From Micromonosporaceae bacterium KJ-029 (GTDB taxonomy: Bacteria; Actinomycetota; Actinomycetes; Mycobacteriales; Micromonosporaceae), in assembly GCA_005402585.1 (NCBI GenBank), contig BIFP01000008.1:434001-498000 (forward strand): DNA of 64,000 bases, in the 5' to 3' direction. Below are positions 49,960 to 60,052 of this stretch, piece after piece; position 1 is the first letter of the stretch; the number at the start of each line of letters is the position of its first letter. The notes beneath the pieces were generated by a model that made no database searches, was not told where the DNA came from, and was given only the letters and a program-made list of their open reading frames with translations. Both the position numbers and the translations under genes were made by a program.

Positions 49960-52095
49960 ATGCCAGGAACGGTCAGGCGAGTCCCCAGGCCAGCAGGGCC
50001 CGTCCCGGGCCCGCCCGTGCCGGACGCCGCGACCGTCGTCGGCCGGCACCCGTGGGACGGCACGACGCTCGGCCCACCCGAGTCCTGGGATCCGGCCGTC
50101 CGGGCGGCCGTGGAGATCGTGCTCACCTCGCCCGCGCCGATGGCGCTGCACCTCGGCGAGGAACTGCTGCTGCTCTACAACGACGCGTACGCCGAGCTGA
50201 TCGGCGACAAGCATCCGTGGGCCGTCGGGCAACCGGCCACCGAGGTCTTCGCGGAGGTCTGGCGGACGCCGGGCGTCGGCGAGATCGTCGAGCACGCCTA
50301 CCGCACCGGTGAGCCGCTGCTGGAGAAGGAGGTCCCCCTCCCGCTGGGCCACGACGCGGGCGGACTCGAACCGGCCGTCTACACCCGGGCCTGCTCCCCA
50401 GTCCGGGACAGCCACGGCCGGATCGTCGGTGTGCTGTCCGTGGTCGCCGAGACCAGCCCGGCGACCCGGCAGTTGCAGGGGCTCAGCGATTTCGCCGCGG
50501 CCCTGTCCGGCACGCTCACCCTGGACGACGTGGCGCGGGTCGCGCTGCGCTACGCGATCACGTCGTTCGACGCCGACCGGGTCTCCTTCGCCGTCGACGA
50601 GGGCGGCGGTGGCGGTGGCGGTGGCTGGCGGATGGTCCGGCGGGTCCGGGGCGAACTGGTGGACGAGGCGGACGAGCGGCTGCCCCCGCTGTGGCGGCGC
50701 GGTCCCGCGGACTGGCGGCCCCCGGCAGTGGTCAGCGCGCGCAGCGGCCGGGCCAGCTTCACCGACGACGGCCAGCCCCTGCGTGAGATCGCCGTCGACC
50801 GGCACGATCAGCGGATCCGCGCCCTGGCGGCGGTGCCCCTGCGGGCCTCCGTGGTCCGCGGCGCGCTGACCGTCGGGTACCGCACCGCGCACGTCTGGTC
50901 CGCGCCGGAGCGGGCGTTGCTGGCCGCGTCGGCCGAACTGGTCGGGCAGGCCACCGAGCGAGCCCGCCGCTTCGAGACCCAGCACGGCACCGCCCAGCTG
51001 TTGCAGCGCAGCATGCTGCCGGAGAACCTGCCGGGCCTGCCTCGGCTGCGGATCGCCGCGCGTTACGACCCGGGCGTGGACGGCAACGCCGCGGGCGGGG
51101 ACTTCTACGACGCGTTCGTGCTACCCACCGGCGAGCTGGGCGTGGTGCTCGGAGACGTCGCCGGGCACGATGTGCAGGCCGCCGCCCGGATGGGTCAGGT
51201 CCGCGCCGCACTGCGGGCGCTGGCGCTCAACGACCCCCGGCCCGACCAGGTGCTCGCCGGGCTCGACCGCCTGGTGACCAGCCTGGGCGCCGAGGCCGGA
51301 ACGTACGAACTGTTCGTCACCGTGGCGTTCGGCGTCATCGACGTGGATCGGGAACAACTCACGTTGGCCAGCGCCGGCCACCCGGCGCCGCTGATCCGTC
51401 GCTGCTCGCCGGGCGGTGAACCGTGGGCCGAGTACGTCGAGGTGCCGCTCGGCGCGCCGCTGGGCGTCGGCTACCGGCCCGCCACACGAACCGTCCCGTT
51501 CCCGCCCGGTGACACGTTGCTGCTGTTCAGCGACGGTGTGGTGGAACGGCGGCGGCACGGGCTGTCGCACGGCCTGGCGCGCCTGGCGGAGTCGGTGGCC
51601 GCCGCGCCCAGCGGTGACCCCCGGGCCCTGTGCGCGGTGGCCACGGCTGCGGTCAACGGTGCGACCGAGGACGACGTGGCCGTCCTGGCCGTCGAGTACG
51701 CGCTACGGCCGAGCCGGTCTGCGCGGATGGAGGTGCCGGCCGAGCCGACCGCACCGAGCCGGGTCCGGCACTGGATGACCGCCCAGCTCACCGAGTGGCG
51801 GGTGGCCGAGTCCGTGATCGGCGCGGCGGTGCTGTGCACCAGCGAGTTGACCACCAACGCCCTGCTGCACGCCGGCACGGCGGCCCGGGTGGAGATCGAC
51901 CTGAGCCCAGAGCGCCTGCTCGTGTCGGTCGCCGACTCGGGTTCCCGGGGCACGGTCACCCGGGCCCACACGGACACCCTGAGCAGCCGGGGCCGTGGGT
52001 TGGGCCTGATCGAGGAGTTGACCGACGCCTGGGGCACCGACCCCACCGTGCGGGGCTCGACGGTCTGGTTCGAGATCCTGACCCCGCCTGAGTGA
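49960..52095 (+). CDS. PAS-GAF-SpoIIE phosphatase with C-terminal RsbW-like kinase domain
   Basis: The 711-residue regulator reads in order: PAS (about 55-165), GAF (about 180-325), PP2C/SpoIIE phosphatase (about 345-560, with AAGGDFYDAF, LGDVAGHDVQAA and FSDGVVERR), and a HATPase_c domain (about 590-705, TSELTTNALLHAG and SRGRGLGLIEEL). Such fusions both dephosphorylate an anti-anti-sigma factor and carry the kinase-like fold that binds sigma factors or their antagonists. A SigF-type sigma factor lies 6.5 kb downstream. ATG 49960 follows a TAGGCT -10-like box. Confidence 0.9.
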   Translation: MPGTVRRVPRPAGPVPGPPVPDAATVVGRHPWDGTTLGPPESWDPAVRAAVEIVLTSPAPMALHLGEELLLLYNDAYAELIGDKHPWAVGQPATEVFAEVWRTPGVGEIVEHAYRTGEPLLEKEVPLPLGHDAGGLEPAVYTRACSPVRDSHGRIVGVLSVVAETSPATRQLQGLSDFAAALSGTLTLDDVARVALRYAITSFDADRVSFAVDEGGGGGGGGWRMVRRVRGELVDEADERLPPLWRRGPADWRPPAVVSARSGRASFTDDGQPLREIAVDRHDQRIRALAAVPLRASVVRGALTVGYRTAHVWSAPERALLAASAELVGQATERARRFETQHGTAQLLQRSMLPENLPGLPRLRIAARYDPGVDGNAAGGDFYDAFVLPTGELGVVLGDVAGHDVQAAARMGQVRAALRALALNDPRPDQVLAGLDRLVTSLGAEAGTYELFVTVAFGVIDVDREQLTLASAGHPAPLIRRCSPGGEPWAEYVEVPLGAPLGVGYRPATRTVPFPPGDTLLLFSDGVVERRRHGLSHGLARLAESVAAAPSGDPRALCAVATAAVNGATEDDVAVLAVEYALRPSRSARMEVPAEPTAPSRVRHWMTAQLTEWRVAESVIGAAVLCTSELTTNALLHAGTAARVEIDLSPERLLVSVADSGSRGTVTRAHTDTLSSRGRGLGLIEELTDAWGTDPTVRGSTVWFEILTPPE

Positions 52096-52099
52096 GCGG

Positions 52100-53056
52100 T
52101 CAGGCGAGCCGGCGGACCAGGGCACGCCCGAGGTCCCGGCCGGAGCGCCAGGCGGCCTGCACCCGGGGCTCGCCGAACGCGTCCCCGGCCAGCCCGATCC
52201 CGTCGTCGTCGAGGTGGAAGCCGGTGCCGGTGCCGGCGGTGGGCCTGGCGTACGTCCACCGGTGCACGTGTACGTAGGCCGCCCGGTCGGGCAGGGCGAG
52301 CAGGTCGCGTACGGCCGCCTCGACGGCGGACGCGGCGCCGGTGGGCTGGGCGAGATGCCCGGCGGCGAACGTCGGTGTGGTGTGCGCGACCAGGACGGGA
52401 GCGCCGTCGCCGCGCCGGTCCCCGTCGTCGCAGACCAGGCTGAGCAGTGGGTGGTCGTTGACGAAGGCGCCCCGGAAGCCGGCCCAGCGCCGGGTGGGGA
52501 ACCGCAGCACCGCCGCCAGCGTCGGCGACCACCGCTGCTGCCGCACCACCTCGGTGGCGGCACCCAGGGCCGGGTCGAGCAGCAGCGCGGCCTGCGGTCC
52601 GGGCATCGCCAGCACCACCGCGGCACACCTCCGGCCGTCCACTGCCGGGCCCGGCTCGACCCCGAGCACCAGCCGGTTCACCGTCACCGGCAGATCCCGG
52701 GCCAGGTGCTCGACCAGCGAGCGCAGCCCGCGTGGTGCCGCCCAGCGCATCGGGCCGGGCACCTCGCGTCGGCCACCGGCGTCGTACGCGACGAAGGTGT
52801 CGGTCCACTCGCGGGCCAGCCCGGCGGCCTGCCATCCGCGTACCACCTCGGCGAAGTCCGGGTCGTTCACGGTCAGGTAGGCGGCGCCCAGGTCGGCGGG
52901 GCGGCCGTCGAGGCGCTTGCTGGCCATCCGACCGCCGGCCACCCGCCCCCGTTCCCGGATCTCCACCGGCACGCCGGCGCGCAGCAGTTCGCCCGCGCAC
53001 GCCACGCCGGCGATCCCGGCGCCGACCACCACGACACCCGCCTGGTCCAGACCCAC
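52100..53056 (-). CDS. FAD/NAD(P)-binding oxidoreductase (renalase-like)
   Basis: The 318-residue flavoprotein has an N-terminal dinucleotide fold VVVVGAGIAGVACAGELLRAGV and an IRERGRVAGGRMASKR segment (monoamine-oxidase-like GGRM). Near the end GLAGDAFGEPRVQAAWRSGRDLG forms the second FAD motif. This matches bacterial renalase-like NAD(P)H oxidases/isomerases. It converges on the SpoIIE gene with a 4-bp gap. Confidence 0.85.
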   Translation of the reverse strand: MGLDQAGVVVVGAGIAGVACAGELLRAGVPVEIRERGRVAGGRMASKRLDGRPADLGAAYLTVNDPDFAEVVRGWQAAGLAREWTDTFVAYDAGGRREVPGPMRWAAPRGLRSLVEHLARDLPVTVNRLVLGVEPGPAVDGRRCAAVVLAMPGPQAALLLDPALGAATEVVRQQRWSPTLAAVLRFPTRRWAGFRGAFVNDHPLLSLVCDDGDRRGDGAPVLVAHTTPTFAAGHLAQPTGAASAVEAAVRDLLALPDRAAYVHVHRWTYARPTAGTGTGFHLDDDGIGLAGDAFGEPRVQAAWRSGRDLGRALVRRLA

Positions 53057-53191
53057 CCGGTGATCGTATGCGCCCGCCCCGCCCGGTTCCCGGTTCTGGC
53101 GGCGCGTTGGCGGGCCGGCGCGTCACATCGAGGCGGATAGTTCCGGAAGGTCTTCACAAGCCGGCAACGGGCCCGTACCTTGGCGGACATG

Positions 53192-53205
53192 TGGGAGCGC
53201 TTCCA
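53192..53205. promoter_or_regulatory. CebR-like operator upstream of the GH6 cellulase
   Basis: TGGGAGCGCTTCCA differs by one base from TGGGAGCGCTCCCA, the established binding site of the LacI-family cellobiose repressor CebR/CelR. It lies 33 bp before the cellulase start codon, a position suited to blocking transcription. No cebR gene is in the window. Confidence 0.75.
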
Positions 53206-53235
53206 CGCACTTTCTTCGATGTACACGAGGAGTAG

Positions 53236-54618
<1,383 letters not shown>

Positions 54619-54625
54619 CCGGCGC

Positions 54626-54673
54626 GCCGGGACCCCCTGCCACCGCCCTCGGGCGTGGGCCGGGGGTCCCGGC
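54626..54673 (+). terminator. Hairpin terminator after the cellulase gene
   Basis: Perfect 12-bp stem (GCCGGGACCCCC at 54626-54637, complement 54662-54673) with a 24-nt loop, 8 bp beyond the stop. Confidence 0.6.
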
Positions 54674-54818
54674 ATGTGGTGGCACAGGGCTCCTGGCGGC
54701 TCGCGCGGCCACCCGCGGGCGGGTTCGGGTACACCCGGAACGACGGTCGGTCGGACACGGCGCGGGCGTTATCGCCGCCGTGGGACGGGAACGCGATCGG
54801 CGACGAAGGAGGAGACCC

Positions 54819-55406
54819 ATGACCACACAGTCGAGTCCCTCGGCCTGGCAGCCGGGCGTGACGGGCGGCGGCACCCTCCCGTCGGGGCCGGGGGGTCGAA
54901 CCGCGGCGCCGAGCGGCGACGGGCACGGCCCGCAGCCCGGCCCGCCGACCGTGACGATCGGTGCGTACCCGGACTACCCGTCGGCCCAGCGCCTGGTGGA
55001 CTACCTGGCGGACAACCGGTTCCCGGTGGAACGGACCGCCATCATCGGCACCAACCTGACCCTGGTGGAGACCGTGCTGGGCCGGATGACCACCCCCCGC
55101 GCGGCGCTGATCGGTGCTGGTACGGGCGCCTGGTTCGGTCTGTTCATCGGCCTGCTGTTCGGCATCTTCACCGTCGTGAACTGGGTCGCGGTGATCCTGG
55201 CCGGTCTGGTCATCGGTGCCATCTGGGGCGCGGTGTTCGGCGCCGTCGCGCACGCGATGACGGGTGGGCGGCGCGACTTCACCTCCGCCAGTTCGCTGCG
55301 CGCCAGTCAGTACGCGGTGATCGTGGAGGCGGACGTGGCCGAACAGGCCCGTCAGCTGCTGAGCCGGCTGCACCTGGGCGTTCCTGCGGCGCAGCCAGCA
55401 GGCTGA
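54819..55406 (+). CDS. General stress protein 17M-like membrane protein
   Basis: The 195-residue protein has a disordered Pro/Gly-rich start, a GSP17M/YflT-like domain (TIGAYPDYPSAQRLVDYLADNRFPVERTAIIG, about 45-78) and two transmembrane helices (about 104-128 and 131-150). A short C-terminal soluble part contains YAVIVEADVAEQARQLL. The family is annotated as general stress protein on the basis of Bacillus relatives. AAGGAGGAGA precedes ATG 54819. No clear SigF-type promoter is seen here. Confidence 0.82.
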   Translation: MTTQSSPSAWQPGVTGGGTLPSGPGGRTAAPSGDGHGPQPGPPTVTIGAYPDYPSAQRLVDYLADNRFPVERTAIIGTNLTLVETVLGRMTTPRAALIGAGTGAWFGLFIGLLFGIFTVVNWVAVILAGLVIGAIWGAVFGAVAHAMTGGRRDFTSASSLRASQYAVIVEADVAEQARQLLSRLHLGVPAAQPAG

Positions 55407-55544
55407 CTCCCGCCGATCGACCCACAGGCGGTCCCGCAGGGCGGGGCCGCCCGGTGTCGTACCCGGCCGGTGCGGATTCTTCAAACCTTGACCATCAGGT
55501 CGGAACAGCGCCTGAGGTCGATCCCAAGCAGGCACATCGCGGAG

Positions 55545-55574
55545 TTGTTCAAATTTTAAGTTCGGTGCTAGCAT
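55545..55574 (+). promoter_or_regulatory. Promoter and imperfect palindrome for the MarR-pirin operon
   Basis: TTGTTC (55545-55550) and TAGCAT (55569-55574) form -35/-10-like boxes with 18-nt spacing, followed by the MarR ATG at 55582. TTCAAATTTTAA (55548-55559) is a palindrome with one mismatch overlapping the -35, a likely MarR autoregulatory site. Confidence 0.5.
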
Positions 55575-55581
55575 CGGTGCC

Positions 55582-56076
55582 ATGACCGAAAGCCTGGACA
55601 ACGTCCGCAGCACCGCCTGGCGGGCGTACATCGAGGCCAGCCAGCGGTTGTTCACCCGGCTGGAGGACGACCTGCGCGTCGACAGCGGGCTCAGCTTCGC
55701 CGACTACCACGTGCTGGTGCTGCTCTCCGAGGCGCCGGGGCAACGGCTACGGATGGGTGAGCTGGCCGGCCGGCTGGTCTTCTCGCCCAGCCGGCTGACG
55801 TACCAGGTCTCGTCCATGCAGCGACGCGGGCTGGTCGCCCGGCAGCCCTGCCCGGAGGACGGACGGGGCAGCGAGGCGGTGCTCACCGCCGCCGGGCTGC
55901 TGGCCCTGCGCGAGGCCGCCCCACACCACCTGCGCTCGGTACGCACACACCTGATGGACGACCTCGACGACGCCGAGGTCGCCTGCCTGACCAGAATCTT
56001 CACCCGGCTCGGCCGGCGGCTACAGGGGGTCGACGGCACCGACGCCGCCCTCGCCACCGCCCACAGTGACAGTTGA
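55582..56076 (+). CDS. MarR-family transcriptional regulator
   Basis: The 164-residue winged-helix regulator has FADYHVLVLLSEAPGQRLRMGELAGRLVFSPSRLTYQVS (about 34-72, HTH) followed by the wing RRGLVARQPCPEDGRGSEAVLT. A Cys in the wing could be redox-active. It starts the operon with the pirin gene 11 bp downstream, so it probably controls it in response to a small molecule or oxidant. Confidence 0.9.
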   Translation: MTESLDNVRSTAWRAYIEASQRLFTRLEDDLRVDSGLSFADYHVLVLLSEAPGQRLRMGELAGRLVFSPSRLTYQVSSMQRRGLVARQPCPEDGRGSEAVLTAAGLLALREAAPHHLRSVRTHLMDDLDDAEVACLTRIFTRLGRRLQGVDGTDAALATAHSDS

Positions 56077-56087
56077 AGGAGCCCATG

Positions 56088-57074
56088 ATGCCCGCCATCA
56101 CCGTCGACAACGTCCTCGTCCTGCCCCGGCTGCCCCGGCTCGACGAGTCCACCACCTTCCGGCCGGTCCGCCGGCTCACCACCGCGCCCAGCGGCTACGA
56201 GGGCGAGGGCTTCCCGGTACGCCGGGCCTTCGCCGGCGTACCGACCAGCGAGCTGGACCCGTTCATCCACCTCGACCAGATGGGCGAGGTCGACTACGCC
56301 CCCGGCGAGCCGAAGGGCACCTCGTGGCACCCGCACCGGGGCTTCGAGACCGTCACCTACATCATCGACGGGATCTTCGACCACCAGGACAGCCACGGCG
56401 GCGGCGGCACGATCACCAACGGCGACACCCAGTGGATGACGGCCGGCAGTGGCCTGCTGCACATCGAGGCGCCACCGGAGCACCTGGTGGTCAGCGGGGG
56501 CCTGTTCCACGGCACGCAGTTGTGGGTCAACCTGCCCAAGGTGGCCAAGATGAATCCGCCGAAGTACCAGGACATCCGCGGCAACCAGGCGGCGCTGGTC
56601 ACCACTCCCGACGGTGGCGCGCTGATCCGGGTGATCGCCGGTGAGATCGCCGGGCACCACGGGCCAGGCTCGACGCACACCCCGATCACCGTCACCCACG
56701 TGACGGTCGAGCCCGGGGCGCAGGTCGACCTCCCCTGGCGGCCGGACTTCAACGCCCTGGTCTACGTGCTGGGTGGCCGGGGCACGGTCGGCACCGAGCA
56801 GCGCCCGGTGCACACCGGCCAACTCGCGGTGCACGGGCCGGGCGACGCCCTGCGCTTCACCGCCGACGCCCGGCAGGACAGCCACACCCCGGCCCTGGAC
56901 CTCTACATCATGGGCGGTCAGCCGATCCGGGAGCCGGTGGCACACTACGGCCCATTCGTGATGAACACCCGGGACGAGCTGATCCAGGCGTTCGAGGACT
57001 TCCAGGCCGGTCGGCTCGGCGTGATCCCGGCCGAGCGGCTGCCGCACACCGACGGTCAGGGCCCACGCCCCTGA
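56088..57074 (+). CDS. Pirin family protein
   Basis: The 328-residue bicupin has the N-terminal iron site residues in GTSWHPHRGFETVTYI (two His), a His in DSHGGG and LLHIEAPPEH near 125-135. Pirins act as quercetinase-like dioxygenases or redox-responsive regulators. ATG 56088 is preferred over ATG 56085 because AAGGAG then has 6-nt spacing. A strong hairpin terminator follows, shared with the convergent small gene. Confidence 0.88.
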   Translation: MPAITVDNVLVLPRLPRLDESTTFRPVRRLTTAPSGYEGEGFPVRRAFAGVPTSELDPFIHLDQMGEVDYAPGEPKGTSWHPHRGFETVTYIIDGIFDHQDSHGGGGTITNGDTQWMTAGSGLLHIEAPPEHLVVSGGLFHGTQLWVNLPKVAKMNPPKYQDIRGNQAALVTTPDGGALIRVIAGEIAGHHGPGSTHTPITVTHVTVEPGAQVDLPWRPDFNALVYVLGGRGTVGTEQRPVHTGQLAVHGPGDALRFTADARQDSHTPALDLYIMGGQPIREPVAHYGPFVMNTRDELIQAFEDFQAGRLGVIPAERLPHTDGQGPRP

Positions 57075-57095
57075 TCGGCGCAACGGCAACCGCGT

Positions 57096-57130
57096 GTGGG
57101 GGCGCCCCGGTGCGACCGGGGCGCCCCCAC
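57096..57130. terminator. Bidirectional hairpin terminator
   Basis: Perfect 16-bp stem (GTGGGGGCGCCCCGGT at 57096-57111, complement 57115-57130) with a 3-nt loop between the convergent pirin gene and the 42-residue membrane peptide gene. Confidence 0.8.
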
Positions 57131-57137
57131 GGCCAGG

Positions 57138-57266
57138 TCAGGAGACGGCGAATATGCCGGCCACACCGAGTATGACCATCACCAGTACGGCCAACAGCGC
57201 CCCCCGCTCACCCTCCACCGCCTGCTCACGGTGATCGGTCAGGGAGTTCGTCGTCTCGCCGGGCAT
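57138..57266 (-). CDS. Small single-span membrane protein (42 residues)
   Basis: The peptide has a polar N-terminal half (PGETTNSLTDHREQAVEGER) and one transmembrane helix at the end (ALLAVLVMVILGVAGIFAV). GAGGAGGCCCCACC precedes the ATG at 57266. A SigF-type promoter is found about 108 nt upstream. Its role is unknown; the stress promoter suggests it belongs to the same regulon. Confidence 0.7.
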   Translation of the reverse strand: MPGETTNSLTDHREQAVEGERGALLAVLVMVILGVAGIFAVS

Positions 57267-57373
57267 GGTGGGGCCTCCTCGCGGATCGGGTGGGGTCGGG
57301 AGGGTGGGGAGCATCGGTGCTGCGGGACTGGGTTCCGCAACCGCACCGGGACGCGCCAACCCGGGGTCTGAGT

Positions 57374-57396
57374 TACCCGTTTGGGCCGGCGGAAAC
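57374..57396 (-). promoter_or_regulatory. SigB/SigF-type promoter of the 42-residue membrane protein gene
   Basis: On the minus strand GTTT (57396-57393), 14-nt spacer, GGGTA (57378-57374, continuing A). The start codon is 107 nt further, so this transcript would have a long leader. Confidence 0.5.
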
Positions 57397-57491
57397 CTCG
57401 CCGAGCCGCCGATTCACGAGGCCGGGTCGTCGGGACGGACGCCGGGTCGAGGCCGTGGCGGCAGATCTCCGCCGGGGCGCGGCGCGAACGG

Positions 57492-58244
57492 TCAGCGACC
57501 CACCGGCTGGTCGACCACCCGGCCGGCCGGCCGGGGCCTGCCCGGCGTGTCCGGACCGGGTGCCGGCTCCAACTCGCCCAGCACGGTCAGGCCGCCCGGG
57601 TACGCGAAGGACGCGCGTGGCGAGTAGTAGCCCCAGGCGATGGTGAGCGGATTCTCCGGCCGCAGCGCGTAGATCGGGTGGTCCGGGTCCAGGAACTCCA
57701 CCGATTCGATCTCGAACGAGGTGACCGGTTCGGCGACGACCGGATAGATGCTGCTGACCAGCTGACCGTGCAGGGCGGTGAGGTACCGGTGGTGGCCGTT
57801 GTGCATGACGTTCCCGGTCTCGCCGACGCGTACCCGGGCCCGGATCATCGGGACGCCGCCGATGTGGGTCGCGGCGACGAGGGTGTCGCCGCGCCTGGTG
57901 ATCGTGGTGTGGCCGGCCTGGGCGGGGGCGCCCCGGGCGAGGGCGTAGGTGCGGACCTGGTCGCTGGAGGTCACGTAGTGGGTCCACCAGCCGGCGGCGG
58001 TCACGCCGTCGGGGGCGTCCACGCCGGCCAGGGTCGCCCCGAGGTAGGTCAGCGAGTACGAGCCGAAGCCGGTGGTCTGACTCTCGTCGTCCACAACGTA
58101 CTGGTTCATGAAGACCTGCCGGTCCCGGTGCGGTCGCAGTCCCGCCGGTACCAGCGCCGCCACCGCGTCCGGGTCCGCCGGCAGCCAGCTGAAGTACAGC
58201 GTCCGGCAGTTCACGACGAGTTGGGGGACGGCAGGGTCGAGCAC
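57492..58244 (-). CDS. Acetoacetate decarboxylase-like (ADC superfamily) protein
   Basis: The 250-residue protein has the ADC-fold text LYFSWLPADPDAVAALVPAGLRP (N terminus), SLTYLGATLAGVD, and VPMIRARVRVGETGN. True ADC uses a lysine nucleophile; I cannot place one with confidence here, so an enzymatic role is doubtful and a ligand-binding or other lyase activity is possible. It ends with a Pro/Gly-rich tail. It is monocistronic. Confidence 0.7.
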   Translation of the reverse strand: MLDPAVPQLVVNCRTLYFSWLPADPDAVAALVPAGLRPHRDRQVFMNQYVVDDESQTTGFGSYSLTYLGATLAGVDAPDGVTAAGWWTHYVTSSDQVRTYALARGAPAQAGHTTITRRGDTLVAATHIGGVPMIRARVRVGETGNVMHNGHHRYLTALHGQLVSSIYPVVAEPVTSFEIESVEFLDPDHPIYALRPENPLTIAWGYYSPRASFAYPGGLTVLGELEPAPGPDTPGRPRPAGRVVDQPVGR

Positions 58245-58564
58245 GGCACCTCCGAGTCAGGGACGTACCGCGACGGTATGCCGGTCCCGTCAACGGGACA
58301 ACGACGGAAAGGCGACAGTCGGTGGCACCTCAGCCCGCACCTCGTCCGGCCGGTCGGCTCCCGCGAACCGCCCTCGGCGACCCGGATTGGGCCATCGCGG
58401 CGCCCTTTTTGATGGCTTTGCTGACCATAAGTCACTTAAGTACATCGTCCGTTCGGCTAGATTTCTCGAAGACGATCGGGTTAGGGTGACTCCCGAACGT
58501 ACTAATGACGACTACACCGAAGCGTCACGTCTTTACCCGCGGACGAGGTGCAGGGAGGACCACC
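58245..58564. other. 320-bp divergent promoter region before the sigma factor gene
   Basis: No gene is supported. The stretch 58410-58500 is AT-richer and contains a palindrome ACTTAAGT (58434-58441 region), TAGATT (58458-58463) and a weak SigF-like pair GATT-N14-GGGTTA (58460-58463, 58478-58483). These could give the sigma gene both a housekeeping and an autoregulated promoter. Confidence 0.4.
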
Positions 58565-59389
58565 ATGACCGCGCCAACGATCAGCGAAACGGCGACCACA
58601 CCGGCGGCCGCGGCCCCGAAGGTCGACCCGAAGGCACTCTCCGACAGCGCCGCCGACCTGCTGAACGCGATGGCCGCGCTGCCCGACGGGTACCCGTCCC
58701 GTGCCGCGCTGCGCGACCGGGCGATCGAGGCATGGCTGCCGCTGGCCAACCACCTCGCCCACCGCTACAGCGGTCGCGGCGAGCCCACCGACGACCTCGC
58801 CCAGACCGCGGCCGTCGGCCTCATCAAGGCCATCGACAAGTTCGACCCCTCCCGGGGGGTCGACTTCGCCGGCTACGCGATCCCCACCATTATCGGCGAG
58901 TTGAAGCGTCACTTCCGGGACCGGACCTGGGACATCCGCGTCCCCCGGCGGTTGCAGGAGCTGCGGCTGGCCATCTCCGACGCCAACAGCACGCTGTTGC
59001 AGTCCCTGGGCCGCTCGCCGACGGTGGCCGACATCGCCGCCCACCTCAAGATCACCGAAGAAGAGGTCCTGGAGGGGCTGGAGGGCGCCCGCGCCTACAA
59101 CGCCGTCTCACTGTCCACCCCGACCGGCGACGGCGACCGGGCGACCGAACTCGGCGACATGCTCGGCGGCGAGGACGGCGAGTTCGAGCTGGCCGAGCTG
59201 CGGGTGGCGCTGGGCCCGGCACTGGCCACGCTGGACGAGCGCGAGCAGAAGATCCTGACGCTGCGGTTCTACGGCAATCTCACGCAGTCCCAGATCGCCG
59301 AGCAGGTGGGTGTGTCACAGATGCACGTGTCCCGGCTGCTGGCCCGGGCGCTGACCAAGCTCCGGGGGCAGCTCGCCGGAACGTACTAG
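58565..59389 (+). CDS. SigB/SigF/SigG-family RNA polymerase sigma factor
   Basis: The 274-residue group 3 sigma factor has region 2 (LAHRYSGRGEPTDDLAQTAAVGLIKAIDKFDPSRG; FAGYAIPTIIGELKRHFRD, about 65-120), region 3 (SPTVADIAAHLKITEEEVL) and region 4 (LTQSQIAEQVGVSQMHVSRLLARAL, about 242-266). Family members direct transcription of stress or sporulation genes from GTTT-N15-GGGTA promoters and are held by RsbW-type anti-sigma factors. No rsbW/rsbV gene is adjacent. GGGAGGACC precedes ATG 58565. Nine candidate target promoters occur in this window. Confidence 0.93.
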   Translation: MTAPTISETATTPAAAAPKVDPKALSDSAADLLNAMAALPDGYPSRAALRDRAIEAWLPLANHLAHRYSGRGEPTDDLAQTAAVGLIKAIDKFDPSRGVDFAGYAIPTIIGELKRHFRDRTWDIRVPRRLQELRLAISDANSTLLQSLGRSPTVADIAAHLKITEEEVLEGLEGARAYNAVSLSTPTGDGDRATELGDMLGGEDGEFELAELRVALGPALATLDEREQKILTLRFYGNLTQSQIAEQVGVSQMHVSRLLARALTKLRGQLAGTY

Positions 59390-59409
59390 GCCCGACTGTA
59401 GGGGGGTGC

Positions 59410-59445
59410 CGATGGTGGCCGGGTCCGTGGACCCGGCCACCATCG
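59410..59445. terminator. Bidirectional hairpin terminator
   Basis: Perfect 17-bp stem (CGATGGTGGCCGGGTCC at 59410-59426, complement 59429-59445), 20 bp after the sigma factor stop and 13 bp from the stop of the convergent GNAT gene. Confidence 0.8.
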
Positions 59446-59458
59446 CGTCCAGCGCGGC

Positions 59459-60052
59459 TCAGCCGGCGGCCGGCTCCCGCCACATCGGCCAGAACGGCGT
59501 CCCGTCGGGCAGCCGGAACGGCTCGGACACCCGGTAACCGTGCCGCGCGTACAGGTTTCGGCTGATCTCGCTGCTCGCCTCCAGGTACGCCGGCACGCCG
59601 TTGGCGTCCAGCCAGGCGTGGTGGTGGCGCAGCAACGCGTTGCCGACGCCCTGGCCCTGCTGGTCCGGCCGGACGGCCAGTAATGCCAGGTGGTGGTGAT
59701 CCTGGTGCGGATGGTTCGCGGCGAACAACTCGTCGAGGTGGACGAAGCGCGGCGTCCACTCCCCGCACGCTGCCTCCAGCCGGGCGTCGTAGTCCTCCGG
59801 CGGCGGCAGCGGCTCGCCGACCGACGGCAGCCAGACCGCCACCCCGGCCCGGTCCTCGGTGCCGAACACCAGACCGTGCCGCAGCGCGTGCCCGACGATG
59901 ATCTCGAAGTTGTCGGTCATCACCGCCTCCCGCTTGGCGTCGTCCGGCACCAGCCAGCGGGTCGCGTCCAGCACCAGGAACGCCTCGGCGATACGCGCGG
60001 CCACCCAGCGGGCATCCGACGGGCCGAGTCGCCCGATCGTCGGCTGCGTCAT
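59459..60052 (-). CDS. GNAT family N-acetyltransferase
   Basis: The 197-residue acetyltransferase has the acetyl-CoA loop VRPDQQGQGVGNALLRHHH (about 134-152) and YLEASSEISRNLYARHGY near the end, a pattern common in actinobacterial GNATs. An HPHQDHHHLALLAV stretch precedes the loop. Its ATG overlaps the permease stop as ATGA, so it is the second gene of a two-gene operon; it may modify a transported amine, but this is speculative. Confidence 0.88.
   Translation of the reverse strand: MTQPTIGRLGPSDARWVAARIAEAFLVLDATRWLVPDDAKREAVMTDNFEIIVGHALRHGLVFGTEDRAGVAVWLPSVGEPLPPPEDYDARLEAACGEWTPRFVHLDELFAANHPHQDHHHLALLAVRPDQQGQGVGNALLRHHHAWLDANGVPAYLEASSEISRNLYARHGYRVSEPFRLPDGTPFWPMWREPAAG

Noticed and set aside
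55450..55490. GTTT ... GGGTAC on the minus strand
   Set aside because: Spacing is 18 nt and no minus-strand gene follows.
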